Shown here: positions 37,601 to 50,400 of the stretch, in pieces
Position numbering within the stretch: the stretch's first letter is position 1
Layout of the letters: the number at the start of each line of letters is the position of its first letter
NCBI RefSeq assembly: GCF_051014685.1
Contig: NW_027478529.1
Coordinates: forward strand, 434,001 to 498,000
Reading direction: 5' to 3'
Origin: Ptiloglossa arizonensis
Taxonomy: Eukaryota > Arthropoda > Insecta > Hymenoptera > Colletidae
DNA: 64,000 nt
Translations under genes and position numbers: made by a program
The notes under the pieces: generated by a model
The model's input: the letters and a program-made list of their open reading frames with translations, nothing else
Databases searched by the model: none
What the model was told of the DNA's origin: nothing

Positions 37601-40600
37601 GCTAAGAAATGGTTGAGAAGGCATCAAATTTTTCGCACTTCTGCTGCTCGAATCGCTTAACCAGATTGGCCTAGGGAAAAAATAAACATACCGTTGTAAT
37701 CGGGCGAGCTTCTACTTTCAGAAGCAGCAAGAATTTCTGGGTTTGGTCCATCCGTTCGCGAGATATGGGACTTTGAAGCTAAGAAATAGTAGAGAAGACA
37801 ACAAATTTTTCGCAATTCTGCTGCTCCAAACGCTTAACCAGAATGGCCTAGGGAAAAAACACACATACCGTTGTAATCGGGCGAGTTTCTACTTTGAGAC
37901 GCAGCAGGAATTTTTGGGTTAGGTCAACCTGTTCGCGAGATATGGGAGTTTGAAGCAAAGAAATGGTTGAGAAGGCAACAAATATTTCGCTCTTCTGCTG
38001 CTCCAACAGCTTAACCAGAATGGCCTAGGGAAAAAATACACATACCGTTGTAACCGGACGAGTTTCTACTTTCATACGCAATAGCAATTTTTGGGTTAGG
38101 TCAATCCGTTCGCGAGATACGGGAGTTTGAAGCTAAGAAATGGTTGAGAAGGCATCAAATTTTTCGCACTTCTGCTGCTCGTATCGCTTAACCAGATTGG
38201 CCTAGGGAAAAAATAAACATACCGTTGTAATCGGGCGAGCTTCTACTTTCAGAAGCAGCAAGAATTTCTGGGTTTGGTCCATCCGTTCGCGAGATATGGG
38301 ACTTTGAAGCTAAGAAATAGTAGAGAAGACAACAAGTTTTTCGCAATTCTGCTGCCCCAAACGCTTAACCAGAATGGCCTAGGGAAAAAACAAACATACC
38401 GTTGTAATCGGGCGAGTTTCTACTTTGAGACGCAGCAGGAATTTTTGGGTTAGGTCATTCTGTTCGCGAGATATGGGAGTTTGAAGCCAAGAAATGGTTG
38501 AGAAGGCAACAAATATTTCGCACTTCTGGTGCTCCAACCGCTTAAACAGAATGGCGTAGGGAAAAAATACACATACCGTTGTAACCGGACGAGTTTCTAC
38601 TTTCATACGCAATAGCAATTTTTGGGTTAGGTCAATCCGTTCGCGAGATACGGGAGTTTGAAGCTAAGAAATGGTTGAGGAGGCATCAAATTTTTCGCAC
38701 TTCTGCGGCTCCAAACGCTTAACCAGAACGGTCTAGGGAAAAAATACACATACCGTTGTAATCTGGCGAGTTTCTACTTTCAGACGCAGCAGGAGTTTTT
38801 GGGTTATGTCAATCTGTTCGCGAGATATGGGAGTTTGAAGCCAAGAAATGGTTGAGAAGGCAACAAATTTTTCGCAATTCTGCTGCTCCAAACGCTTAAC
38901 CAGAATGGCCTAGGGAAAAAATACACATACCGTTGTAATCGGGCGAGTTTCTGCTTTCAGACGCAGCAGGAATTTTTTGGTTAGGTCAATCTGTTCGCGA
39001 GATATGGGAGTTTGAAGCCAAGAAATGGTTGAGGAGGAACCAAATATTTCGCACTTCTGCTGCTCCAACCGCTTAACCAGAATGGCTTAGGGAAAAAATA
39101 CACATACCGTTGTAACCGGACGAGTTTCTGCTTTCAGACGCAATAGCAATTTTTGGATTAGGTCAATCCGTTCGCGAGATACGGGAGTTTGAACCTAAGA
39201 AATGGTTGAGAAGGCATCAAATTTTTCGCACTTCTTCTGCTCCAATCGCTTAACCAGAATGGCCTAGGGAAAAAACACACATACCGTTGTAATCGGGCGA
39301 GTTTCTACTTTGAGACGCAGCAGGAATTTTTGGGTTAGGTCAATCTGTTCGCGAGATATGGGAGTTTGAAGCCAAGAAATGGTTGAGAAGGCAACAAATA
39401 TTTCGCAATTCTACTGCTCCAACCGCTTAACCAGAATGGCCTAGGGAAAAAATACACATACCGCTGTAATCGGGCGAGTTTCTACTTTCAGACGCAGCAG
39501 GAATTTTTGGGTTAGGTCAATCTGTTCGCGAGATATGGGAGTTTGAAGCCAAGAAATGGTTGAGGAGGCAACAAATATTTTGCACTTCTGCTGCTCCAAC
39601 CGCTTAACCAGAATGGCGTAGGGAAAAAATACACATACCGTTGTAACCGGACGAGTTTCTGCTTTCAGACGCAATAGCAATTTTTGGATTAGGTCAATCC
39701 GTTCGCGAGATGCGGGAGTTTGAAGCTAAGAAATGGTTGCGAAGACAACAAATTTTTCTCAATTCTGCTGCTCCAAACGCTTAACCAGAATGGCCTAGGG
39801 AAAAAATACACATACCGTTGTAATCCGGCGAGTTTCTACTTTCAGACGCAGCAGGAATATTTTGGTTAGGTCAATCTGTTCGCGAGATATGGGAGTTTGA
39901 AGCCAAGAAATGGTTGAGGAGGCAACAAATATTTCGCACTTCTGCTGCTCCAACCGCTTAACCAGAATGGCGGAGGGAAAAAATACACATACCGTTTTAA
40001 CCGGACGAGTTTCTACTTTCAGACGCAATCGGAATTTTTGGGTTAGGTCAATCCGGTCGCGAGATATGGGAGATTGAATCTAAGAAATGGTTGAGAAGGC
40101 AACAAATTTTTCGCACTTCTGCTGCTCCAATCGCTTAACTAGATTGGCCTAGGGAAAAAAACACATACCGTTGTAACCGGACGAGTTTCTACTTTCAGAC
40201 GCAATAGCAATTTTTGGGTTAGGTCAATCCGTTCGCGACATATGGGAGTTTGAAGCTAGGAAATGGTTGCGAAGACAACAAATTTTTCGAAATTCTGCTG
40301 CTCCAAACGCTTAACCAGAATGGCCTAGGGAAAAAATACACATACCGTTGTAATCTGGCGAGTTTCTACTTTCAGACGCAGCAGGAGTTTTTGGGTTATG
40401 TCAATCTGTTCGCGAGATATGGGAGTTTGAAGCCAAGAAATGGTTGAGAAGGCAACAAATTTTTCGCAATTCTGCTGCTCCAAACGCTTAACCAGAATGG
40501 CCTAGGGAAAAAATACACATACCGTTGTAATCGGGCGAGTTTCTACTTTCAGGTGCAATAGGAATTTTTGGGTTATGTCAATCCGTTCGCGAGATATGGG

Positions 40601-43600
40601 AGTTTGAATCTAAGAAATGGTTGAGAAGGCAACAAATTTTGCGCACTTCTGCTGCTCGAAACGCTTAACCAGAATGGCCTAGGGAAAAAATACACATACC
40701 GTTGTAACCGGACGAGTTTCTACTTTCAGACGCAGTAGGAATTTTTGGGTTAGGTCAATCCGGTCGCGAGATATGGGAGTTTGAATCTAAGAAATGGTTG
40801 AGAAGGCAACAAATTTTTCGCACTTCTGCTGCTCCAATCGCTTAAGCAGATTCGCCTAGGGAAAAAATACACATACCGTTGTAATAGGGCGAGTTTCTAC
40901 TTTCAGACGCAGCAGGAATTTTTGGGTTTTGTCAATCCGTTCGCGAGATATGGGAGTTTGAAGCTAAGAAATAGTTGAGAAGACAACAAGTTTTTCGCAA
41001 TTCTGCTGCCCCAAACGCTTAACCAGAATGGCCTAGGGAAAAAACACACATACCGTTGTAATCGGGCGAGTTTCTACTTTCAGACGCAGCAGGAATTTTT
41101 GGGTTAGGTCAATCTGTTCGCGAGATATGGGAGTTTGAAGCCAAGAAATGGTTGAGAAGGCAACAAATATTTCGCACTTCTGGTGCTCCAACCGCTTAAA
41201 CAGAATGGCGTAGGGAAAAAATACACATACCGTTGTAACCGGACGAGTTTCTACTTTCATACGCAATAGCAATTTTTGGGTTAGGTCAATCCGTTCGCGA
41301 GATACGGGAGTTTGAAGCTAAGAAATGGTTGAGGAGGCATCAAATTTTTCGCACTTCTGCGGCTCCAAACGCTTAACCAGAATGGTCTAGGGAAAAAATA
41401 CACATACCGTTGTAATCTGGCGAGTTTCTACTTTCAGACGCAGCAGGAGTTTTTGGGTTATGTCAATCTGTTCGCGAGATATGGGAGTTTGAAGCCAAGC
41501 AATGGTTGAGAAGGCAACAAATTTTTCGCAATTCTGCTGCTCCAAACGCTTAACCAGAATGGCCTAGGGAAAAAATACACATACCGTTGTAATCGGGCGA
41601 GTTTCTGCTTTCAGACGCAGCAGGAATTTGTTGGTTAGGTCAATCTGTTCGCGAGATATGGGAGTTTGAAGCCAAGAAATGGTTGAGGAGGAAACAAATA
41701 TTTCGCACTTCTGCTGCTCCAACCGCTTAACCAGAATGGCGTAGGGAAAGAATACACATACCGTTGTAACCGGACGAGTTTCTGCTTTCAGACGCAATAG
41801 CAATTTTTGGATTAGGTCAATCCGTTCGCGAGATACGGGAGTTTGAAGCTAAGAAATGGTTGAGAAGGCATCAAATTTTTCGCACTTCTTCTGCTCCAAT
41901 CGCTTAACCAGAATGGCCTAGGGAAAAAATACACATACCGTTGTAATCGGGCGAGTTTCTACTTTCAGACGCAGCAGGAATTTCTGGGTTTTGTCAATCG
42001 GTTCGCGAGATATGGGAGTTTGAAGCTAAGAAATAGTTGAGAAGACAACAAATTTTTCGCAATTCTGCTGCTCCAAACGCTTAACCAGAATGGCCTAGGG
42101 AAAAAACACACATACCGTTGTAATCGGGCGAGTTTCTACTTTGAGACGCAGCAGGAATTTTTGGGTTAGGTCAATCTGTTCGCGAGATATGGGAGTTTGA
42201 AGCCAAGAAATGGTTGAGAAGGCAACAAATATTTCGCAATTCTGCTGCTCCAACCGCTTAACCAGAATGGCCTAGGGAAAAAATACACATACCGTTGTAA
42301 CCGGACGAGTTTCTACTTTCAGACGCAATAGGAATTTTTGGGTTAGGTCAATCCGTTCGCGAGAAATGGGAGTTTGAAGCTAAGAAATGATTGAGAAGGC
42401 AACAAATTTTTCGCACTTCTGTTGCTCCAAACGCTTAACCAGAATGGCCCAGGGAAAAAATACACATACCGTTGTAATCGAGCGAGTTTCTACTTTCAGA
42501 CGCAGCAGGAATTTTTGGGTTAGGTCAATCTGTTCGCAAGGTATGGGAGTTTGAAGCCAAGAAATGGTTGAGAAGGCAACAAATTTTTTGCATTTCTGCT
42601 TCTCCAGTCGCTTAACCAGAATGGCCTATGGGGAAAATACACATACCGCTGTAATCGGGCGAGTTTCTACTTTCAGACGCAGCAGGAATTTTTTGGTTAG
42701 GTCAATCTGTTCGCGAGATATGGGAGTTTGAAGCCAAGAAATGGTTGAGAAGGCAACAAATTTTTCGCAATTCTGCTGCTCCAAACGCTTAACCAGAATG
42801 GCCTAGGGAAAAAATACACATACCGTTGTAATCGGGCGAGTTTCTACTTTCAGACGCAGCAGGAATTTTTTGGTTAGGTCAATCTGTTCGCGAGATATGG
42901 GAGTTTGAAGCCAAGAAATGGTTGAGGAGGCAACAAATATTTCGCACTTCTGCTGCTCCAACCGCTTAACCAGAATGGCGGAGGGAAAAAATACACATAC
43001 CGTTTTAACCGGACGAGTTTCTACTTTCAGACGCAATCGGAATTTTTGGGTTAGGTCAATCCGGTCGCGAGATATGGGAGCTTGAATCTAAGAAATGGTT
43101 GAGAAGGCAACAAATTTTTCGCACTTCTGCTGCTCCAATCGCTTAACTAGATTGGCCTAGGGAAAAAAACACATACCGTTGTAACCGGACGAGTTTCTAC
43201 TTTCAGACGCAATAGCAATATTTGGGTTAGGTCAATCCGTTCGCGACATATGGGAGTTTGAAGCTAGGAAATGGTTGCGAAGACAACAAATTTTTCGAAA
43301 TTCTGCTGCTCCAAACGCTTAACCAGAATGGCCTAGGGAAAAAATACACATACCGTTGTAATCGGGCGAGTTTCTACTTTCAGACGCAGCAGGAATTTTT
43401 TGGTTAGGTCAATCTGTTCGTGAGATATGGGAGTTTGAAGCCAAGAAATGGTTGAGGAGGCAACAAATATTTCGCACTTCTGCTGCTCCAACCGCTTAAC
43501 CAGAATGGCGTAGGGAAAAAATACACATACCGTTGTAACCGGACGAGTTTCTGCTTTCAGACGCAATAGCAATTTTTGGATTAGGTCAATCCGTTCGGGA

Positions 43601-44590
43601 GATACGGGAGTTTGAAGCTAAGAAATGGTTGCGAAGACAAAAAATTTTTCTCAATTCTGCTGCTCCAAACGCTTAACCAGAATGGCCTAGGGAAAAAATA
43701 CACATACCGTTGTAATCGGCCGAGTTTCTACTTTCAGACGCAGCAGGAATTTTCTGGTTAGGTCAATCTGTTCGCGAGATATGGGAGTTTGAAGCCAAGA
43801 AATGGTTGAGGAGGCAACAAATATTTCGCACTTCTGCTGCTCCAACCGCTTAACCAGAATGGCGGAGGGGAAAAATACACATACCGTTGTAACCGGACGA
43901 GTTTCTGCTTTCAGACGCAATAGCAATTTTTGGATTAGGTCAATCCGTTCGCGAGATACGGTAGTTTGAAGCTAAGAAATGGTTGAGAAGGCATCAAATT
44001 TTTCGTACTTCTTCTGCTCCAATCGCTTAACCAGAATGGCCTGGGGAAAAAATACACATACCGTTGTAATCGGGCGAGTTTCTACTTTCAGACGCAGCAG
44101 GAATTTCTGGGTTTTGTCAATCGGTTCGCGAGATATGGGAGTTTGAAGCTAAGAAATAGTTGAGAAGGCAACAAATTTTTCGCAATTCTGCTGCTCCAAA
44201 CGCTTAACCAGAATGGCCTAGGGAAAAAACACACATACCGTTGTAATCGGGCGAGTTTCTACTTTGAGACGCAGAAGGAATTTTGGGTTAGGTCAATCTG
44301 TTCGCGAGATATGGGAGTTTGAAGCCAAGAAATGGTTGAGAAGGCAACAAATATTTCGCAATTCTGCTGCTGCAACCGCTTAACCAGAATGGCCTAGGGA
44401 AAAAATACACATACCGTTGTAACCGGACGAGTTTCTACTTTCAGACGCAATAGGAATTTTTGGGTTAGGTCAATCCGTTCGCGAGATATGGGAGTTTGAA
44501 GCTAAGAAATGATTGAGAAGGCAACAAATTTTTCGCACTTCTGCTGCTCCAGTCGCTTAACCAGAATGGCCTAGGGGGAAAAGACACATA
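34691..44590 (+). repeat. Large duplicated block, copy 2, proximal part
   Basis: This is the partner of 11,155-21,235. It lacks the extra A found near 14,320 and one 531-bp unit near 38.1 kb, and it has a segment at about 42.1-42.8 kb that instead matches 32.2-32.9 kb. The two copies remain nearly identical base for base over kilobases, so the duplication is young relative to the divergence between neighbouring monomers. Confidence 0.84.
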
Positions 44591-47459
44591 CCGTTATAAT
44601 CGGGCGAGTTTCAACTTTCAGATGCAATAGGAATTTCTGTGTTTGGTCAATCCGTTCGCGAGGTATGGGACTTTGAAGCTAAGAAATGGTTGACAAGACA
44701 ACAAATTTTTTGCACTTCTGCTGCTCCAGTCGCTTAACCAGAATGGCCTAGGGGGAAAATACACATACCGTTGTAATCGGGCGAGTTTCTACTTTCAGAT
44801 GCAATAGGAATTTTTGGGTTTGGTCAATCCGTTCGCGAGATAAGGGAGTTTGAAGCTAAGAAATGGTTGAGAAGGCGACAAATTTTTCGCTCTTCTGCTG
44901 CTCCAAACGCTTAACCAGAATGGCCTGGGGAAAAAATACACATACCGTTGTAATCGGGCGAGTTTCTACGTTCAGACGCTGCAGGAATTTTTGGGTTAGG
45001 TCAATCTGTTCGCGAGATATGGGAGTTTGAAGCCATGAAATGTTTGAGAAGGCAACAAATATTTCGCAATTCTGCTGCTCCATACGCTTAACCAGAATGG
45101 CCTAGGGAAAAAATACACATACCGTTGCAATCGGGCGAGTTTCTACTATCAGATGCAATAGGAATTTGTGGGTTAGGTCAATCCGTTCGCGAGATATGGG
45201 AGTTTGAAGCTAAGAAATGATTGAGAAGGCAACAAATTTTTCGCACTTCTGTTGCTCCAAACGCTTAACCAGAATGGCCCAGGGAAAAAATACACATACC
45301 GTTGTAATCGAGCGAGTTTCTACTTTCAGACGCAGCTGGAATTTCTGTGTTTGGTCAATCCGTTCGCGAGATATCGGACGTTGAAGCTAAGAAATGGTTG
45401 ACAAGACAACAAATTTTTCGCAATTCTGCTGCTCCAAACGCTTAACCAGAATGGCCTAGGGAAAAAATACACATACCGTTGTAATCGGGCGAGTTTCTAC
45501 TTCAGACGCAGCAGGAATTTTTTGGTTAGGTCAATCTGTTCGCGAGATATGGGAGTTTGAAGCCAAGAAATGGTTGAGGAGGCAACAAACATTTCGCACT
45601 TCTGCTGCTCCAACCGCTTAACCAGAATGGCGTAGGGAAAAAATACACATACCGTTGTAACCGGACGAGTTTCTGCTTTCAGACGCAATAGCAATTTTTG
45701 GATAAGGTCAATCCGTTCGCGAGATACGGTAGTTTGAAGCTAAGAAATGGTTGAGAGGGCATCAAATTTTTCGCACTTCTTCTGCTCCAATCGCTTAACC
45801 AGAATGGCCTAGGGAAAAAATACACATACCGTTGTAATCGGGCGAGTTTCTACTTTCAGACGCAGCAGGAATTTCTGGGTTCTGTCAATCGGTTCGCGAG
45901 ATATGGGAGTTTGAAGCTAAGAAACAGTTGAGAAGACAACAAATTTTTCGCAATTCTGCTGCTCCAAACGCTTAACCAGAATGGCCTAGGGAAAAAACAC
46001 ACATACCGTTGTAATCGGGCGAGTTTCTACTTTGAGACGCAGCAGGAATTTTTGGGTTAGGTCAATCTGTTCGCGAGATATGGGAGTTTGAAGCCAAGAA
46101 ATGGTTGAGAAGGCAACAAATATTTCGCAATTCTGCTGCTGCAACCGCTTAACCAGAATGGCCTAGGGAAAAAATACACATACCGTTGTAACCGGACGAG
46201 TTTCTACTTTCAGATGCAATAGGAATTTTTGGGTTTGGTCAATCCGTTCGCGAGATATGGGAGTTTGAAGCTAAGAAATGTTGAGAAGGCGACAAATTTT
46301 CCGCACTTCTGCTGCTCCAAACGCTTAACCAGAATGGCCTGGGGAAAAAATACACATACCGTTGTAATCGGGCGAGTTTCTACGTTCAGACGCTGCAGGA
46401 ATTTTTGGGTTGGGTCAATCTGTTCGCGGGATATGGGCGTTTGAAGCCAGGAAATGGTTGAGAAGGCAACAAATATTTCGCACTTCTGCTGCTCCATACG
46501 CTTAACCAGAATGGCCTAGGGAAAAAATACACATACCGTTGCAATCGGGCGAGTTTCTACTATCAGATGCAATAGGAATTTGTGGGTTAGGTCAATCCGT
46601 TCGCGAGATATGGGAGTTTGAAGCTAAGAAATGATTGAGAAGGCAACAAATTTTCGCACTTCTGTTGCTCCAAACGCTTAACCAGAATGGCCCAGGGAAA
46701 AAATACACATACCGTTGTAATCGAGAGAGTTTCTACTTTCAGACGCAGCAGGAATTTCTGTGTTTGGTCAATCCGTTCGCGAGATATCGGACGTTGAAGC
46801 TAAGAAATATTTGACAAGACAACAAATTTTTTGCACTTCTGCTGCTCCAGTCGCTTAACCAGAATGGCCTAGGGGGAAAATACACATACCGTTGTAATCG
46901 GGCGAGTTTCTACTTTCAGACGCAATAGGAATTTTTGGGTTAGATCAATCCGTTCGCGACATATGGGAGTTTGAAGCTAAGAAATGGTGGAGCAGACAAC
47001 AAATTTTTCGCAATTCTGCTGCTCCAAACGCTTAACCAGAATGGCCTAGGGAAAAAATACACATACCGTTGTAATCTGGCGAGTTTCTACTTTCAAACGC
47101 AGCAGGAGTTTTTGGGTTATGTCAATCTATTCGCGAGATATGGGAGTTTGAAGCCAAGAAATGGTTGAGAAGGCAACAAATTTTTCGCACTTCTGCTGCT
47201 CCTGTCGCTTAACCAGAATGGCCTAGGGGGGAAATACACATACCGTTGTAATCGGGCGAGTTTCTACTTTCAGATGCAATAGGAATTTTTGGGTTTGGTC
47301 AATCCGTTCGCGAGATAAGGGAGTTTGAAGCTAAGAAATGGTTGAGAAGGCGACAAATTTTTCGCACTTCTGCTGCTCCAAACGCTTAACCAGAATGGCC
47401 TGGGGAAAAAATACACATACCGTTGTAATCGGGCGAGTTTCTACGTTCAGACGCTGCAG
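44590..47459 (+). repeat. Large duplicated block, copy 2, distal part, with clustered 1-bp deletions
   Basis: This is the partner of 24,840-27,468. Compared with that copy it has single-base losses at 45,501 (tttc to ttc), 46,280 (tgg to tg) and 46,651 (five T to four). A further T is missing just upstream at 44,281 relative to the 20.9-kb copy. Near 46,410-46,480 it carries a patch of substitutions shared with 48.35 kb. Confidence 0.82.
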
Positions 47460-50400
47460 GAATTTTTGGGTTAGGTCAGTCTGTTCGCGAGATATGGGAG
47501 TTTGAAGCCATGAAATGTTTGAGAAGGCAACAAATATTTCGCACTTCTGCTGCTCCATACGCTTAACCAGAATGGCCTAGGGAAAAAATACACATAACGT
47601 TGCAATCGGGCGAGTTTCTACTATCAGATGCAATAGGAATTTGTGGGTTAGGTCAATCCGTTCGCGAGATATGGGAGTTTGAATCTAAGAAATGATTGAG
47701 AAGGCAACAAATATTTCGCACTTCTGCTGCTCCAACCGCTTAACCAGAATGGCCTAGGGAAAAAATGCACATACCGTTGTAATCGGGCGGGTTTCTACTT
47801 TCAGAGGCAATAGGAATTTTTGGGTTAGGTCAATCCGTTCGCGAGATATGAGACTTTGAAACTAAGAAATGGTTGACAAGACAACAAATTTTTCGCAATT
47901 CTGCTGCTCCAAAGGCTTAACCAGAATGGCCTAGGGAAAAAATGCACATACCGTTGTAATCGGGCGAGTTTCCACTTTCAGATGCAATAGGAATTTTTGG
48001 GTTATGTCAATCCGTTCGCGAGATATGGGAGTTTGAATCTAAGAAATGGTTGAGAAGGCAACAAATTTTTCGCACTTCTGCTGCTCCAAACGCTTAATCC
48101 GAATGGCCTGGGGAAAAAATACACATACCGTTGTAATCGGGCGAGTTTCTATTTACACACGCAGCAGGAATTTTTGGGTTTTGTCAATCCGTTCGCGAGA
48201 TATGGTAGTTTGAAGCTAAGAAATAGTTGAGAAGACAACAAATTTTTCCCAATTCTGCTGCTCCAAACGCTTAACCAGAATGGCCTAGGGAAAAAACACA
48301 CACACCGTTGTAATCGGGAGAGTTTCTACTTTGAGACGCAGCAGGAATTTTTGGGTTGGGTCAATCTGTTCGCGGGATATGGGCGTTTGAAGCCAGGAAA
48401 TGGTTGAGAAGACAACAAATTTTTCGCACTTCTGCTGCTCCAAACGCTTAACCCGAAAGGCCTGGGGAGAAAATACACATACCTTTGTAATCGGGCGAGT
48501 TTCTACGTTCTGACGCTGCAGGAATTTTTGTGTTTGGTCAATCCGTTCGCGAGATATCGGACTTTGAAGCGAAGAAATGGTTCGCAAGATAACAAATTTT
48601 TCGCACGTCTGCAGCTCCAAACGCTTAACCAGAATGGCCTAGGGAAAAAATACACATACCGTTCTAATCGGGCGAGTTTCTACTTTCAGATGCAATAGGA
48701 ATTTTAGGGTTAGGTCAATCTGTTCGCGAGATATGGGAGTTTGAATCTAAGAAATGGTTGAGAAGGCAACAAATTTTTCGCACTTCTGCTGCTCCAAACG
48801 CTTAACCAGAATGGCCTAGGGAAAAAATACACATACCGTTCTAATCGGGCGAGTTTCTACTTTCAGATGCAATAGGAATTTTAGGGTTAGGTCAATCTGT
48901 TCGCGAGATATGGGAGTTTGAAGCCAAAAAATGGTTGAGATGGCAACAAATTTTTTCACTTCTGCTGCTCCAGTCGCTTAACCAGAATGGCCTAGGAGGA
49001 AAATGCACATACCGTTGTAAGAGGACGATTTTCTACTTTCACACGCAATAGGAATTTTTGGGTTAGGTCAATCCGTTCGCGATATATGGGAGTTTGAAGC
49101 CAAGAAATGTTTGAGGAGGTAACAAATTTTTCGCACTTCTGCTGCTCCAATCGCTTAACCAGAATGGCCTAGGGAAAAAATACACATACCGTTGTAATCG
49201 GGCGAGTTTCTACTTTCAGATGCAATAGGAATTTTTGGGTTTAGTCAATCCGTTCGCGAGATATGGGAGTTTGAAGCTAAGAAATGGTTGAGAAGGCGAC
49301 AAATTTTTCGCGCTTCTGCTGCTCCAAACGCTTAACCAGAGTGGCCTGGGAAAAAAATACACATACCTTTGTAATCGGGCGAGTTTCTACGTTCAGACGC
49401 TGCAGGAATTTTTGGATTGGTCAATCCGTTCGCGAGATATCGGACTTTGAAGCTAAGAAATGTTTGACAAGATAACAAATTTTTCGCACGTCTGCTGCTC
49501 CAAACGCTTAACCAGAATGGCCTAGGGAAAAAATACACATACCGTTCTAATCGGGCGAGTTTCTAATTTCAGATGAAATAGGAATTTTAGGGTTAGGTCA
49601 ATCCGTTCGCGAGATATGGGACCTTGAAGCTAAGAAATAGTTGAGAAGACAACAAATTTTTCGCACTTCTGCTGCTCCAAACGCTTAACCAGAATGGCCT
49701 AGGGAAAAAATACACATACCGTTATAATCTGACGAGTTTCTACTTTCAGACGCAGCAGGAATTTCTGGGTTTGATCTATCTGTTCGCGTGATATGGGGGT
49801 TTGAAGCCAAGAAATGGTTGAGAAGGCAACAAATATTTCGCAATTCTGCTGCTCCAACCGCTTAACCAGAATGGCCTAGGGAAAAAATACCCATACCGTT
49901 GTTACCGGACGAGTTTCTACTTTCAGACGCAATAGCAATTTTTGGGTTAGGTCAATCCGTTCGCGAGATACGGGAGTTTGAAGCTAAGAAATAGTTGAGA
50001 AGACAACAACTTTTTCGCAAGTCTGCTGCTCCACACGCTTATCCAGAATAGCCTACGGAAAAAATACACATACCGTTGTAATCGGGCGAGTTTCTACTTT
50101 CAGATGCAATAGGAATTTTTGGGTTTAGTCAATCCGTTCGCGAGCTATGGGAGTTTGAAGCTAAGAAATGGTTGACAAGATAACAAATTTTTCGCACGTC
50201 TGCTGCTCCAAACGCTTAACCAAAATGGCCTAGGGAAAAAATACACATACCGTTGTAATCGGGCGAATTTCTACTTTCAGACGCAGCAGGAATTTTTGGG
50301 TTTTGTCAATCCGTTCGCGAGATATGGGAGTTTGAAGCTAAGGAATAGTTGAGAAGACAACAAGTTTTTCGCAATTCTGCTGCCCCAAACGCTTAACCAG

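Larger units (their letters stand above)
1..43170 (+). repeat. 176-bp monomer class (cttaactagattgg, ggaaaaaaac acatacc)
   Basis: Eleven monomers lack one base in the A-tract region and read ggaaaaaaac followed by acatacc or tcatacc; all carry the linked variant cttaactagattgg. They lie near 691, 1,751, 4,053, 5,111, 17,150, 19,801, 27,590, 30,246, 33,781, 40,151 and 43,161. In nearly all, the next monomer starts taaccggacgag and has ttcgcgacatatggg. Linked variants at every site indicate a single origin spread by duplication. None is seen beyond 43.2 kb. Confidence 0.85.
28730..43609 (+). other. CENP-B-box-core motifs, second cluster (17 copies)
   Basis: Perfect nine-base core matches start at 28730, 31383, 31914, 32976, 34214 (ttcgggag form), 34568, 35099, 35807, 36338, 37577, 38108, 38639, 39170, 39701 (gatgcggg form), 41293, 41824 and 43593 (ttcgggag form). 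Most of those from 35,099 on are the duplicated equivalents of first-cluster copies. The 8.5-kb gap before this cluster (20,251-28,730) has only near-matches such as gatacggtag at 20.6 and 25.7 kb. Confidence 0.7.
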
